This document shows positions 41,580 to 50,570 of a stretch of 64,000 nt of DNA, one piece after another (positions within the stretch are counted from its first letter, which is position 1; each line of letters starts with the position of its first letter). Origin of the DNA: Paenibacillus profundus (GTDB lineage Bacteria > Bacillota > Bacilli > Paenibacillales > Paenibacillaceae); NCBI RefSeq assembly GCF_021369635.1, contig NZ_JAJNBZ010000023.1, positions 1-64,000 of the forward strand. Direction: 5' to 3'. Below the pieces are notes generated by a model, which saw only the letters and a program-made list of their open reading frames with translations, was not told the origin of the DNA and did no database searches. The position numbers and the translations under genes were made by a program.

Positions 41580-42719
41580 ATGTCACCGATTGACCGCATA
41601 CTGGACAAAGCGCTGCGCGGCGAACGAATTGACACGGACGAATGCGTTACTTTGTTCGAAACCGACCAGATAGAAAAGCTTGGAGCCGTCGCCAATCAAA
41701 AGATGCAGAAGTGGCATCCCGAGCCCATTTCCACCTTCGTGATTGGTCGAAATGTCAACTACACGAACATTTGCGATACGTATTGTCGGTTCTGCGCGTT
41801 CTACCGCGCACCCGGATCGAAGGAAGGCTATGTCCTTCCGGATGAAGTCATTTTTCAGAAGATTCAGGAAACGATCGACGTTGGTGGTACGGAAATATTG
41901 ATGCAGGGTGGAACGAATCCCGAGCTGCCCTTCAGCTATTATACAGATTTGCTGCGCGCGATTAAAGAACGTTTCCCAAGCATTACGATGCACTCTTTTT
42001 CGCCAGCTGAAATCTTGAAAATGCAGGAAGTATCTGACGGATTGTCGTTGGAGCAAGTCGTACGTGAAATTCATGAGGCAGGTCTGGACTCCTTGCCTGG
42101 CGGCGGTGCGGAAATATTGGATGATCGCACGCGCCGTAAAATTAGCCGGCTTAAAGGCTCATGGCGGGATTGGATGGACGTTATGCAAACTGCGCATAAG
42201 GTCGGCATGAATACGACGGCGACGATGGTCATCGGCTTCGGCGAACTGTTGGAAGAGCGTGCGCTTCATATGGAGCGTGTTCGCACAGCACAGGATGAAT
42301 GCCTGGCGAATGGATATTCTTCCAAAGGGTTCCTTGCCTTCATTCCATGGACATTCCAGCCAGACAATACGAACATGAAGGCGGAGCGCGTCAGTCCGGA
42401 GGAATATTTGAAGACATTGGCTATCAGCCGAATTTTCTTGGACAACATTCCGAATTTCCAAGCCTCTTGGGTAACGATGGGGCCGGAAGTCGGGAAGTTG
42501 ACGTTAAGCTACGGCTGCAACGATTTCGGCAGCACGATGATCGAGGAGAACGTCGTCTCCGCCGCTGGAGCGACGCACAAAGTGAACATCGAGAGCACGC
42601 TTCGTCTCATTCGCGAGGCCGGCAAGGTTCCGGCGCAGCGGGATACGAAGTACAACATCCTACAAGTGTTTGACGATGAAAATATGCGCGTAGAGCGTGA
42701 TTTTATAATGCAGAATTAG
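41580..42719 (+). CDS. mqnC: Cyclic dehypoxanthinyl futalosine synthase (radical SAM)
   Basis: Radical-SAM enzyme that forms the spiro ring of the futalosine route to menaquinone. The ATG at 41580 has GAGAGGAAG upstream; 379 residues. The iron-sulfur Cys residues are C65, C69 and C72 in CDTYCRFC, preceded by NVNYTNI. Other family blocks are GGTEILMQGGTNPELPFSYY, given here as GGTEILMQGGTNPE, DSLPGGGAEIL, VIGFGELLEER, and FIPWTFQPDNT. The rest of the mqn set is not in this window. A futalosine pathway fits Paenibacillus-type organisms and not B. subtilis. Confidence 0.95.
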   Translation: MSPIDRILDKALRGERIDTDECVTLFETDQIEKLGAVANQKMQKWHPEPISTFVIGRNVNYTNICDTYCRFCAFYRAPGSKEGYVLPDEVIFQKIQETIDVGGTEILMQGGTNPELPFSYYTDLLRAIKERFPSITMHSFSPAEILKMQEVSDGLSLEQVVREIHEAGLDSLPGGGAEILDDRTRRKISRLKGSWRDWMDVMQTAHKVGMNTTATMVIGFGELLEERALHMERVRTAQDECLANGYSSKGFLAFIPWTFQPDNTNMKAERVSPEEYLKTLAISRIFLDNIPNFQASWVTMGPEVGKLTLSYGCNDFGSTMIEENVVSAAGATHKVNIESTLRLIREAGKVPAQRDTKYNILQVFDDENMRVERDFIMQN

Positions 42720-42768
42720 TGTAGTGCAGAAGAACTCATAACACATAGTGGGCCATCATCAACATGCT

Positions 42769-42820
42769 GGCGTTGCCCGAGCCTCTTGCTTTGAAAGGGA
42801 GGAGGGCAGCGCCTTTTTTT
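42769..42820 (+). terminator. Terminator of mqnC
   Basis: GGCGTTGCCC (42769-42778) pairs with GGGCAGCGCC (42804-42813, one G-U/mismatch), followed by seven T. Confidence 0.9.
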
Positions 42821-42839
42821 GTTGGACGATGGGAGGTTT

Positions 42840-43036
42840 CCATTGTGCTCCATTGTATTTTGTCCAATGGTTACGATAATTAGGAGCTCAAGTGTGGGGT
42901 GTCATTGGAATACTCCAATAGAGTCCTATCCAAACGGCTTAAAGGCAAGAAAATACCCTGATTTGACTGGATGTTTTCCAATGGAATGAACGAATCGCGG
43001 TTGAAATGGACGAAATGACTGTACATTTTCCAATGA
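42840..43036. repeat. Dispersed repeat, family 1, copy C
   Basis: In the 700-base gap between mqnC and the collagenase. Shares with copies A and B the TTGTATTTTGTCCAATG start, CATTGGAATACTCCAAT, and GATGTTTTCCAATGGAAT, but is the most diverged. The rest of the gap (43040-43390) shows no feature I can name. Confidence 0.5.
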
Positions 43037-43423
43037 AAGTGCGCCGACTTCCACTTGTAAGGGGTAGAGATCCGAAAATAGACTAAGTTCAATCGATTAG
43101 ATTCGTTTGGGTTAGCTCGCAAAATTCGACAACATCGGAAGTTCTTACCGGATGGAACTCCAAGTCCCATATTCGAAGCGTAAATAATAGTGTTATTACC
43201 CGAAAAGTGAAAACATGCAGCAAGGCGGTCGACGGGGAGTCAGCTGCCTTTTTGCCTTTTCACGTCCCGGTTACAGGAACGTTTTGTCGCAACGAAAGTC
43301 CTATCTGCTGAGAAAAACAGGAATTTAGTTTTATGTCCAAACTCCCGATTTCCTCCGATATTTAGGTTTGTCGTTCACAAATAGAAAATGTGAATGAACA
43401 GACACAAGGGGGTTGTTGTACAC

Positions 43424-46400
43424 ATGAAACAGAAAGTATGGACGAGACTGGCCGCTGCTTTGCTGGCGGTAACCGTTGCTGCGGGAAGCCCAGCAGGCTT
43501 CGCCGCGGCCATGCCTGTCGGTACGGCGGAAGAGCCGCACGGATTTATCCAATCGGAGAGCGGCAGCATATGGTCAATGACGGAAGACGAGCGGCTAGGC
43601 TCGCCGCTAGGAGCCGTAGGGGAGTTGCCTTCCGCAGATTCGGCAGAGGCTGGCATGGAGGAACCGAAGCCGGCTCAGGCGCTTAAGAGCGAAGCGAGGC
43701 AGGATGTCCAGTCGACGTACAGCATGGCGCATTTGAACTCGTTGTCGAATGAAGAACTTACGGATCTGCTCGCGGGCATCGAATGGCGGACGATTCCTGA
43801 GCTGTTCAAATATAACGAGGATACCCGCCGGTTTTATGCGGACGGGGACCGCTTTCAGGCCATCGTGGACCGGTTGGAGGAGAGTGGCAGACGGTTCACG
43901 GCGGAGGACGATCAAGGCATTCCTACGTTGGTGGAGGTGCTCCGTTCCGGCTACTATTTGGGGTATTACAACGAGAAACTCGGACATATCGATGAGGCAG
44001 CGTACCGGGAAAAAGTACTGCCCGCTGTGAAGGCAATTATGGAAAACCCAGCCTTTGCTTGGGGGACGCCGGTGCAGAACGAGGTCATCGGAGCGACGGG
44101 CAAGCTGATATCCAACACTACGGTCGAACGGGATACCGTTAACCGCTTGGCGGGCGTCCTGGCAGCGTACGTCGACCGGACGGATGCGTACGACGGCGAT
44201 CGTTCGGCGGGAGAGGCATTCTACAGCCTCATTCAAGGAGTCGGCTATGTGCTCATGTGGCGTATGGACGATCCTGTCCAGGAAGCTGCGTTCAAAGGGG
44301 GCATCGACGCTTATCTGGAGCAGCTGTTCCGGATGGTGAAGCAGGGGCCGAGGTCGGCGGACAAGCTGTGGCTGACGAACAACGCGATATACTATACGGG
44401 TTCGCTCGGGCATTATTACAGCGACCCGTTGCAGGCGAACCGGGTGCTGACGGAAATTATGCAGACGGAGCCGGCGCTTGGCGAGGTGTATTTCGTGGCG
44501 GCCGACCAAATTGAGCGACACTTCGCGGGGATGGATGCCAACGGAAGCCTGGTGGATATGACCGTGTTGAAGCAGCAGGGAAAGGAGCGCTATCTTCCGC
44601 AGCGGACCGAGTTCGATGATGGCCGGTTCATATTCCAGACGGGCGACAAGTTGAGCGAGGAGCAGATTCAGCGTTTATATTGGGCCGCGAAAGAAGTTCA
44701 AGCCCAATTCCACCGCGTCATCGGCAGCGATAAGGCGCTGGAGCCGGGCAATGCGGACGACGTGCTGACAGTTGTCATTTACAACAATCCGGACGAGTAC
44801 CGGATGAACCGCTATTTATACGGATACGAGACTGAAAATGGCGGCATCTACATTGAAGGCGACGGGACGTTCTTCACGTATGACCGGACGATCGAGCAGA
44901 GCATTTACAGTCTGGAGGAACTGTTCCGGCACGAATTTACCCATTATCTGCAGGGGCGGTACGTGGTGCCGGGCATGTGGGGCCGGGGACCGCTCTATGA
45001 CGGGGGGCGCATGCAGTGGTTCGACGAAGGCGGAGCCGAATTCTTCGCGGGCGCCACGCGGACGGAAGGGATTCAGCCCCGCAAGTCGGTCGTGGGCAAT
45101 CTGAGGCACGACGGGCCGGAGCAGCGTTTCTCCGTGTCGGATACGGTGAATGCACAGTACGGCACGTGGAAGTTTTACGATTATTCGTTTGCCTTGTACG
45201 ACCATCTGTACCGGCACGACTTTGCGGCGCTTGACCGGATTCACGATGCCATCCAGTTCAATGATGCGGGGGCCTATGAAGGGCATCTTGCGGCAATGAG
45301 CGGCGATGCGGGATTGAATCAATTGTACCAACGCTCCATCGAGGAGCAGGCCGCCCAGTATGACAGCTTGACGGTGCCGCTCGTATCCGACGATTATATG
45401 CGGACACCTGAGCCTAAGCCGGTGCGGGACATTTACGGAGAGATTGCGGCCATCGCGGGATTGAGCAACGTGAGCACGCAGGAACGGGAGTCCCGTTTCT
45501 TCCAGACGTTCGAGCTTCGCGGCACGTACACCGGCGGGGCTGCGGCAGGGGAAACGCAGGATTGGCAGATGATGAACGGTCTTGCCGACGAATTCCTGAA
45601 AACACTAACGGCTCGTTCGTGGGACGGGTATAAGACTGTGACTGCTTATTTTACTAATTACCGTATGGACGGGGAAGGGCGATTCGTCTACGATCTCGTG
45701 TTCCACGGCAAGCTGCCTGCCGACAGGGATAGCGTAGAGAACCCGGATGGAGACGGTAACGGCGGCGACGGGGGGGACCCGGACGGCGGCCATGACGGTA
45801 ATGGACAACCGAACGTAGATCGGGAGCCGAACGATACCTGGGAACAGGCCGTCCGCTTGACTGCGGGCAAATCCGTATCCGGTAAGCTTGAAGACACGGA
45901 TCGGGTCGATATCTACCGCTTTGATGTCGAGAAGGCGGGAGATTGGATGTTAGAGTTGGAGACCGCACAGGCGCAAGGGGCGGCTTGGGTGCTCTACCAC
46001 GAGTCTGACTTGACCAACTATGTCGCTTACCCGAGCCGCGTGGCCGGCGCGAGTGTGGCCGGTTCTGTTGCGGCCCTGCCGGGCACCTATTACGTGTATG
46101 TATATGCAACGGCGCTGGGAGAGCAGCCATACCGCATGCTCGTCCAGCCGGGAACGCTGCCTGAGCAGCAACCGGAACCGGAGAATCCTCTGTTCGAAGA
46201 GTCAGAGCCGAACGATTCGCCTGATACGGCCAATGGGCCGATTCCAACGGGCCGGACGGTCATCGGAGCTCTCGAAGGGGATGACGATAAGGATGTGTTT
46301 GTGGTGGACGTGGATAAGCCGTCGGCGCTTCGCATTGAGCTGGAGAAGCGGCTTGGCGAAAGCGTCAACTGGATGCTGTTCCGGGAAGGCGATACAGACC

Positions 46401-46534
46401 GTCCTGTCGCATATCCGATCGAATTGGATGACAAGCGGATGAGCGCCGGTTATGAAGCGGAACCGGGCCGATACTATGTATTCGTGTACAAGTATGCCGA
46501 TGAGGATGTTCATTACACTTTGCAAATCCGTTAA
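43424..46534 (+). CDS. Secreted collagenase, peptidase family M9
   Basis: Extracellular zinc protease of 1036 residues. The ATG at 43424 (AAGGGGG 11 bases upstream) starts a signal peptide (MKQKVWTRLAAALLAVTVAA, cleaved near FAAA). An M9 activator domain (about 90-400) is followed by the peptidase domain with HEFTHYLQGRY: zinc ligands H503 and H507, catalytic E504, and third ligand E535 in WFDEGGAEFFAG, at the same spacing (28) as clostridial ColG. An acidic Gly/Asp linker (about 775-795) leads to two pre-peptidase C-terminal (PPC) domains, starting EPNDTWEQAVRL and EPNDSPDTANGP, which bind collagen or help export. No PKD domain was seen. A single-gene unit with a strong terminator. Likely degrades host or environmental collagen. 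Confidence 0.93.
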   Translation: MKQKVWTRLAAALLAVTVAAGSPAGFAAAMPVGTAEEPHGFIQSESGSIWSMTEDERLGSPLGAVGELPSADSAEAGMEEPKPAQALKSEARQDVQSTYSMAHLNSLSNEELTDLLAGIEWRTIPELFKYNEDTRRFYADGDRFQAIVDRLEESGRRFTAEDDQGIPTLVEVLRSGYYLGYYNEKLGHIDEAAYREKVLPAVKAIMENPAFAWGTPVQNEVIGATGKLISNTTVERDTVNRLAGVLAAYVDRTDAYDGDRSAGEAFYSLIQGVGYVLMWRMDDPVQEAAFKGGIDAYLEQLFRMVKQGPRSADKLWLTNNAIYYTGSLGHYYSDPLQANRVLTEIMQTEPALGEVYFVAADQIERHFAGMDANGSLVDMTVLKQQGKERYLPQRTEFDDGRFIFQTGDKLSEEQIQRLYWAAKEVQAQFHRVIGSDKALEPGNADDVLTVVIYNNPDEYRMNRYLYGYETENGGIYIEGDGTFFTYDRTIEQSIYSLEELFRHEFTHYLQGRYVVPGMWGRGPLYDGGRMQWFDEGGAEFFAGATRTEGIQPRKSVVGNLRHDGPEQRFSVSDTVNAQYGTWKFYDYSFALYDHLYRHDFAALDRIHDAIQFNDAGAYEGHLAAMSGDAGLNQLYQRSIEEQAAQYDSLTVPLVSDDYMRTPEPKPVRDIYGEIAAIAGLSNVSTQERESRFFQTFELRGTYTGGAAAGETQDWQMMNGLADEFLKTLTARSWDGYKTVTAYFTNYRMDGEGRFVYDLVFHGKLPADRDSVENPDGDGNGGDGGDPDGGHDGNGQPNVDREPNDTWEQAVRLTAGKSVSGKLEDTDRVDIYRFDVEKAGDWMLELETAQAQGAAWVLYHESDLTNYVAYPSRVAGASVAGSVAALPGTYYVYVYATALGEQPYRMLVQPGTLPEQQPEPENPLFEESEPNDSPDTANGPIPTGRTVIGALEGDDDKDVFVVDVDKPSALRIELEKRLGESVNWMLFREGDTDRPVAYPIELDDKRMSAGYEAEPGRYYVFVYKYADEDVHYTLQIR

Positions 46535-46544
46535 CAAGAGTCAG

Positions 46545-46585
46545 CCTCCCGTACCACGGTTCAACCGTGGGCGGGAGGTTTTTTT
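46545..46585 (+). terminator. Terminator of the collagenase gene
   Basis: CCTCCCG-ACCACGG arms (46545-46578 in total) form a long stem and are followed by seven T. The next 240 bases up to ytxC show no further feature. Confidence 0.95.
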
Positions 46586-46835
46586 GATTGGGAGAGAGGG
46601 CGTGTCTATCGCTTGGTGAAGAAGTTCACTAATTAAAAGACAATTAAGCAAGAACGGCCGGGCGAATGTCGAACGGCCATAATGAATAAATGACGCGCCT
46701 GACTCGAAGGGAGATTGATGCAAAGGGCTCTAACATGATTGTCTGAAATATTCATCCCTGTATTTCCAGAACCCTCTTCGTATATCTGTTTCTGTGCCCC
46801 CATATACTGAATAAGGAACAGAAAGGAGTGAGTTC

Positions 46836-47756
46836 ATGGAACTGTTCACGATATCGTTACCACATGCATCGCAGGACGACATGGCAGCTTTGACGGGCTT
46901 ACTGCAGCAAGAGCTGAGCGATTTACATAAACAGCCGAATGGCGTGGAGTTCGATCAATCGATCACCGAACAGATGGCTTTGATTACTTGCCGCGGTCTC
47001 ATGCCCGGATTTCAGCTTGCCAGACAAGGACAAGACGTGTGGAATAAAGCCGCACGGGCACTTGCCGAATATATTTTGTCCATGAAGGAAAAATCGCTCA
47101 TCCGTTCCTTTATTACAAAAGAATCTCACTATGACGAGGGCGAACAAAGCAAAATAGAGGAATATTGCCTGCAGTTGCTTAATGGGGTGGACGAAATCGG
47201 GGCTACGGAGGCGCGCCGCCGCCGCAAAGGCAAAGTGATGCGCGTACTGCGCCGTTATTTAGAGGAGCATACGGAATTGAACCTGGAGGGGTTTATCCGG
47301 TTCCGCTTAGTGAAGTATATAAATGAATTGCGCGAAGTCGTTGATTACGCGATTGACGAATATGTGCTTGAACGCCAGTATCAAGAGTTTATCGGATTGT
47401 TGAAATATTTCGTGTTCATTCAAGAGACGAAAATACCGCTTGCTCATTTGATGCATAAGGGTGGACATGAGTTTACGCTTCTCAATGAGCAAATGCAGCC
47501 GCTGGAGCCAAACCACGTTGTTGACGGCATGATTGTAGAAATGTTGGATTACGATATGGAAATGGAAGATATGATCGTAAGCACACTCATTAACGTGTCT
47601 CCGCAAAATATTATTATTCATACGCAAGAACCGGATTCCCAAGTAATTAAGACCATTCAGCAGATCTTTGAGTCACGTGTGCAGGTATGCATTTACTGCA
47701 GTTCTTGCCAACCGCTTGCAAGCGAACCGTTGCAAACGCAGGACAGCTACACTTGA
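46836..47756 (+). CDS. ytxC: YtxC-like sporulation protein
   Basis: Protein of 306 residues; GAAAGGAGTGAG precedes the ATG. It is helical, with KVMRVLRRYLEEHTELNLEG and FIRFRLVKYINELREVVDYA, the core of the YtxC family. A conserved DYDMEMEDMIVSTLINVSP stretch and a short Cys pair (VCIYCSSC) lie near the end. The molecular role is unknown; it is named from sporulation-linked expression in Bacillus. Position before thrS is the same as in B. subtilis, which supports the call. Confidence 0.82.
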   Translation: MELFTISLPHASQDDMAALTGLLQQELSDLHKQPNGVEFDQSITEQMALITCRGLMPGFQLARQGQDVWNKAARALAEYILSMKEKSLIRSFITKESHYDEGEQSKIEEYCLQLLNGVDEIGATEARRRRKGKVMRVLRRYLEEHTELNLEGFIRFRLVKYINELREVVDYAIDEYVLERQYQEFIGLLKYFVFIQETKIPLAHLMHKGGHEFTLLNEQMQPLEPNHVVDGMIVEMLDYDMEMEDMIVSTLINVSPQNIIIHTQEPDSQVIKTIQQIFESRVQVCIYCSSCQPLASEPLQTQDSYT

Positions 47757-47904
47757 ATCCGTCTCATGCAGAAGGTGATTTCCGTCTGGTTCGGACAAAT
47801 GTCCGAAGCAGCGGTAACCGCCTTTTTTATTTGACTGCATTGACTCTTGACCACCAGTGAAAGATCGCATATAATATGCCATATTGAAATAACAGTTGCA
47901 TAAC

Positions 47905-48237
47905 GTCATGCGATGACGAAGATATGAATGACGGATGGAACCGCGCAGAGAGAGAGACCGAGGCTGCAAGTCTCTTCGGAGTACGCCGTACATTTACCCC
48001 TTTGGAGCATTGAATGGGAACTCGTTGGCCGTTCTGTACCTTTTTGTACGGAGACCAGAGATAGTATCATTCGACGTGTCATTCCCGTTACCGAATGCTC
48101 AAGGATTGCTCTAGCCCTGTCGACATGCAGATGTTGAATCGTGTGCGGAAGCAGCAAGGCAGTCGAATGAGGGTGGAACCACGAGTTGCTATGATTATGA
48201 ACGCTCGTCCCTTTTATAGGGATGGGTGTTTTTTTAT
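47905..48237 (+). promoter_or_regulatory. T-box leader of thrS
   Basis: The T-box core GAGGGTGGAACCACG is at 48169-48183. It is followed by a terminator (48201-48228, paired with several G-U) and seven T. Upstream stem-I bases with GAAGATATGAATGACGG-like purine stretches fit the class. An ACC triplet at 47996-47998 could be the Thr specifier, but I could not confirm its loop. thrS starts 55 bases past the terminator. Confidence 0.88.
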
Positions 48238-48289
48238 TTTTATAGAGGTTGAACACACACTTCTATCGACAAACAAGGAGGAACAGCAC

Positions 48290-50254
48290 ATGTCTATGGT
48301 TAACGTAACATTGCCGGATGGTGCCGTGCGTGAGTACGAGCAAGGAAGCACCATTGAAGATGTGGCCGGCTCAATCAGCAGCGGTCTGAAGAAAAATGCA
48401 TTGGCTGGGAAAATCGATGGGAAAGTGGTCGATTTATATACGCCGATTGAACAGGATGCAAAGGTCGAAATCGTGACGGCAGATTCTGCTGACGGTCTGG
48501 AAGTGATGCGTCATAGTACGGCTCACTTGATGGCGCAAGCGATCAAACGTTTATATAAAGATGCGAACGTCAAGCTCGGAATTGGTCCGGTCATCGAGGA
48601 TGGCTTCTATTACGACATCGATATGGATATATCGCTTACACCTGAGGATTTGCCTAAGATTGAAAAAGAAATGGAACGGATCGTATCGGAAAATTTGCCG
48701 ATTCGCCGTCGTGTCGTATCGCGTGAAGAAGCGCTCCGCATCTACAATGAAATCGGCGATGAATTGAAAGTGGACCTTATTTCTGACTTGCCGGAAGATT
48801 CGGTCATTACGATTTATGATCAAGGCGAATTTTTCGATCTATGCCGTGGGCCGCACTTGCCTTCCACTGGCAAGATTAAAGTGTTCAAGCTGCTGAGCTT
48901 GGCGGGCGCATACTGGCGCGGCAACTCCGACAACAAAATGCTGCAGCGCATTTACGGTACGGCTTTCGTGAAGAAGGCGCAGCTTGATGAATACCTGCAT
49001 TATCTGGAAGAAGCCAAGAAGCGCGACCACCGCAAGCTTGGCAAGGAATTGAAAATCTTCACGTTCTCCCGTGAAGTCGGACAGGGCTTGCCGCTCTGGC
49101 TGCCTAACGGCGCAACGCTGCGCCGGACAATGGAGCGTTATATCGTGGATCTGGAAGAACGCCTCGGCTACAGCCACGTCTACACGCCAGTATTGGCGAA
49201 TGTCGATCTGTATAAGACGTCGGGGCACTGGGATCATTACCAAGAGGACATGTTCCCTGTAATGACACTCGACAATGAAGAGCTCGTGCTCCGTCCGATG
49301 AACTGTCCGCACCATATGATGGTGTATAAGAGCGATATGCGCAGCTATCGCGAACTGCCGATTCGTATCGCAGAGCTGGGCACCATGCATCGCTACGAAA
49401 TGTCAGGGGCGCTGACAGGCTTGCACCGCGTTCGGGCTATGACGCTGAACGACGCGCACATCTTCTGTCGTCCCGATCAGATCAAGGAAGAGTTCGCCCG
49501 CGTTATTAACTTGATTCGCCGCGTATATGAGGACTTCGGCATTAAGGAATACCGGTTCCGTTTATCTTATCGCGATCCGCAAGATACTGAGAAATATTTT
49601 CCGGATGATGCGATGTGGGAAATGTCGCAGCGCATGCTGCGTGAAGTCGTGGAAGAGCTTGGCTTGCCGTTCTTCGAAGAAGAGGGAGAAGCGGCGTTCT
49701 ACGGCCCTAAGGTGGATGTGCAAATCAAGACCGCGCTCGGCAAGGAAGAGACGTTGTCGACAGCGCAGCTTGACTTCCTGCTTCCTGAGCGCTTCGAGCT
49801 GGAGTATGTAGGCGAAGACGGGCAGAAGCACCGTCCGGTCGTTATTCACCGCGGTATTATTAGCACGATGGAGCGTATGACTGCGTTCTTGCTCGAGAAC
49901 TTTGCCGGCGCGCTGCCGCTCTGGCTGTCTCCGGTACATGCGAAGGTAATTCCGGTATCGCCGACTTATGAGGCGTATGCGAAGGAAGTTACGGAAACGC
50001 TGCTCGATGCAGGCATCCGCGCGGAAGCGGATCTGCGCAACGAGAAGCTCGGCTACAAAATTCGCGAAGCGCAGCTTGAGAAAATGCCGTACATGCTCGT
50101 TGTGGGTGAGAACGAGAAGAATGACGGTGCCGCATCTGTCCGCAAACGTGGAGAGGGCGATCTCGGCATGAAGCCGCTCGCGGAAGTGATCGCGCTGCTG
50201 CAAGAGGAAATTCGTACCCGTCATGTACCGGAAGCAGCACCGAAAGAACAATAA
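48290..50254 (+). CDS. thrS: Threonine--tRNA ligase
   Basis: Class II synthetase of 654 residues. The ATG at 48290 has AAGGAGG 7 bases before it; the frame is open through the T-box leader but not used. Domains: TGS (1-63, [20 protein letters not shown]), editing domain with [15 protein letters not shown] (about 73-80) and the later C-x3-H region at [11 protein letters not shown], catalytic core with [20 protein letters not shown], in part [10 protein letters not shown], and [17 protein letters not shown], and the C-terminal anticodon-binding domain (about 545-645). The gene is under T-box control and ends at the terminator at 50290. Confidence 0.98.
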   Translation: MSMVNVTLPDGAVREYEQGSTIEDVAGSISSGLKKNALAGKIDGKVVDLYTPIEQDAKVEIVTADSADGLEVMRHSTAHLMAQAIKRLYKDANVKLGIGPVIEDGFYYDIDMDISLTPEDLPKIEKEMERIVSENLPIRRRVVSREEALRIYNEIGDELKVDLISDLPEDSVITIYDQGEFFDLCRGPHLPSTGKIKVFKLLSLAGAYWRGNSDNKMLQRIYGTAFVKKAQLDEYLHYLEEAKKRDHRKLGKELKIFTFSREVGQGLPLWLPNGATLRRTMERYIVDLEERLGYSHVYTPVLANVDLYKTSGHWDHYQEDMFPVMTLDNEELVLRPMNCPHHMMVYKSDMRSYRELPIRIAELGTMHRYEMSGALTGLHRVRAMTLNDAHIFCRPDQIKEEFARVINLIRRVYEDFGIKEYRFRLSYRDPQDTEKYFPDDAMWEMSQRMLREVVEELGLPFFEEEGEAAFYGPKVDVQIKTALGKEETLSTAQLDFLLPERFELEYVGEDGQKHRPVVIHRGIISTMERMTAFLLENFAGALPLWLSPVHAKVIPVSPTYEAYAKEVTETLLDAGIRAEADLRNEKLGYKIREAQLEKMPYMLVVGENEKNDGAASVRKRGEGDLGMKPLAEVIALLQEEIRTRHVPEAAPKEQ

Positions 50255-50289
50255 AATGCTGCTGTAACAAAATGAAATGAAAATGAAGG

Positions 50290-50320
50290 AAGACGCCTGT
50301 CGCTGACGGGCGTCTTTGTT
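50290..50320 (+). terminator. Terminator of thrS
   Basis: AAGACGCC-TGTC pairs with GAC-GGGCGTCTT around a GCT loop, followed by TGTTT. The next 240 bases are GC-rich without a gene. Confidence 0.9.
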
Positions 50321-50570
50321 TATCCTTTCGTTCGGCTGCCGCTTCGAGGATGCGACAAGCCTTCGATAGAGGCAGGCTTCGCCATATGCGGCGGGCGGGA
50401 GGCTATCAAGTCGGCGCAATAGCCTGCCGAGCGCTGGAATGCCAGATGGCGGCAGCCATACCTGACAAAAATGTAAGGATGTCATAAGGTAAATCACGCG
50501 CTGCATGAACGTGTCTGAACTATAATGAATGTAACATCATGAGGTGATTCTCAAATGAAGGAAGTGCATT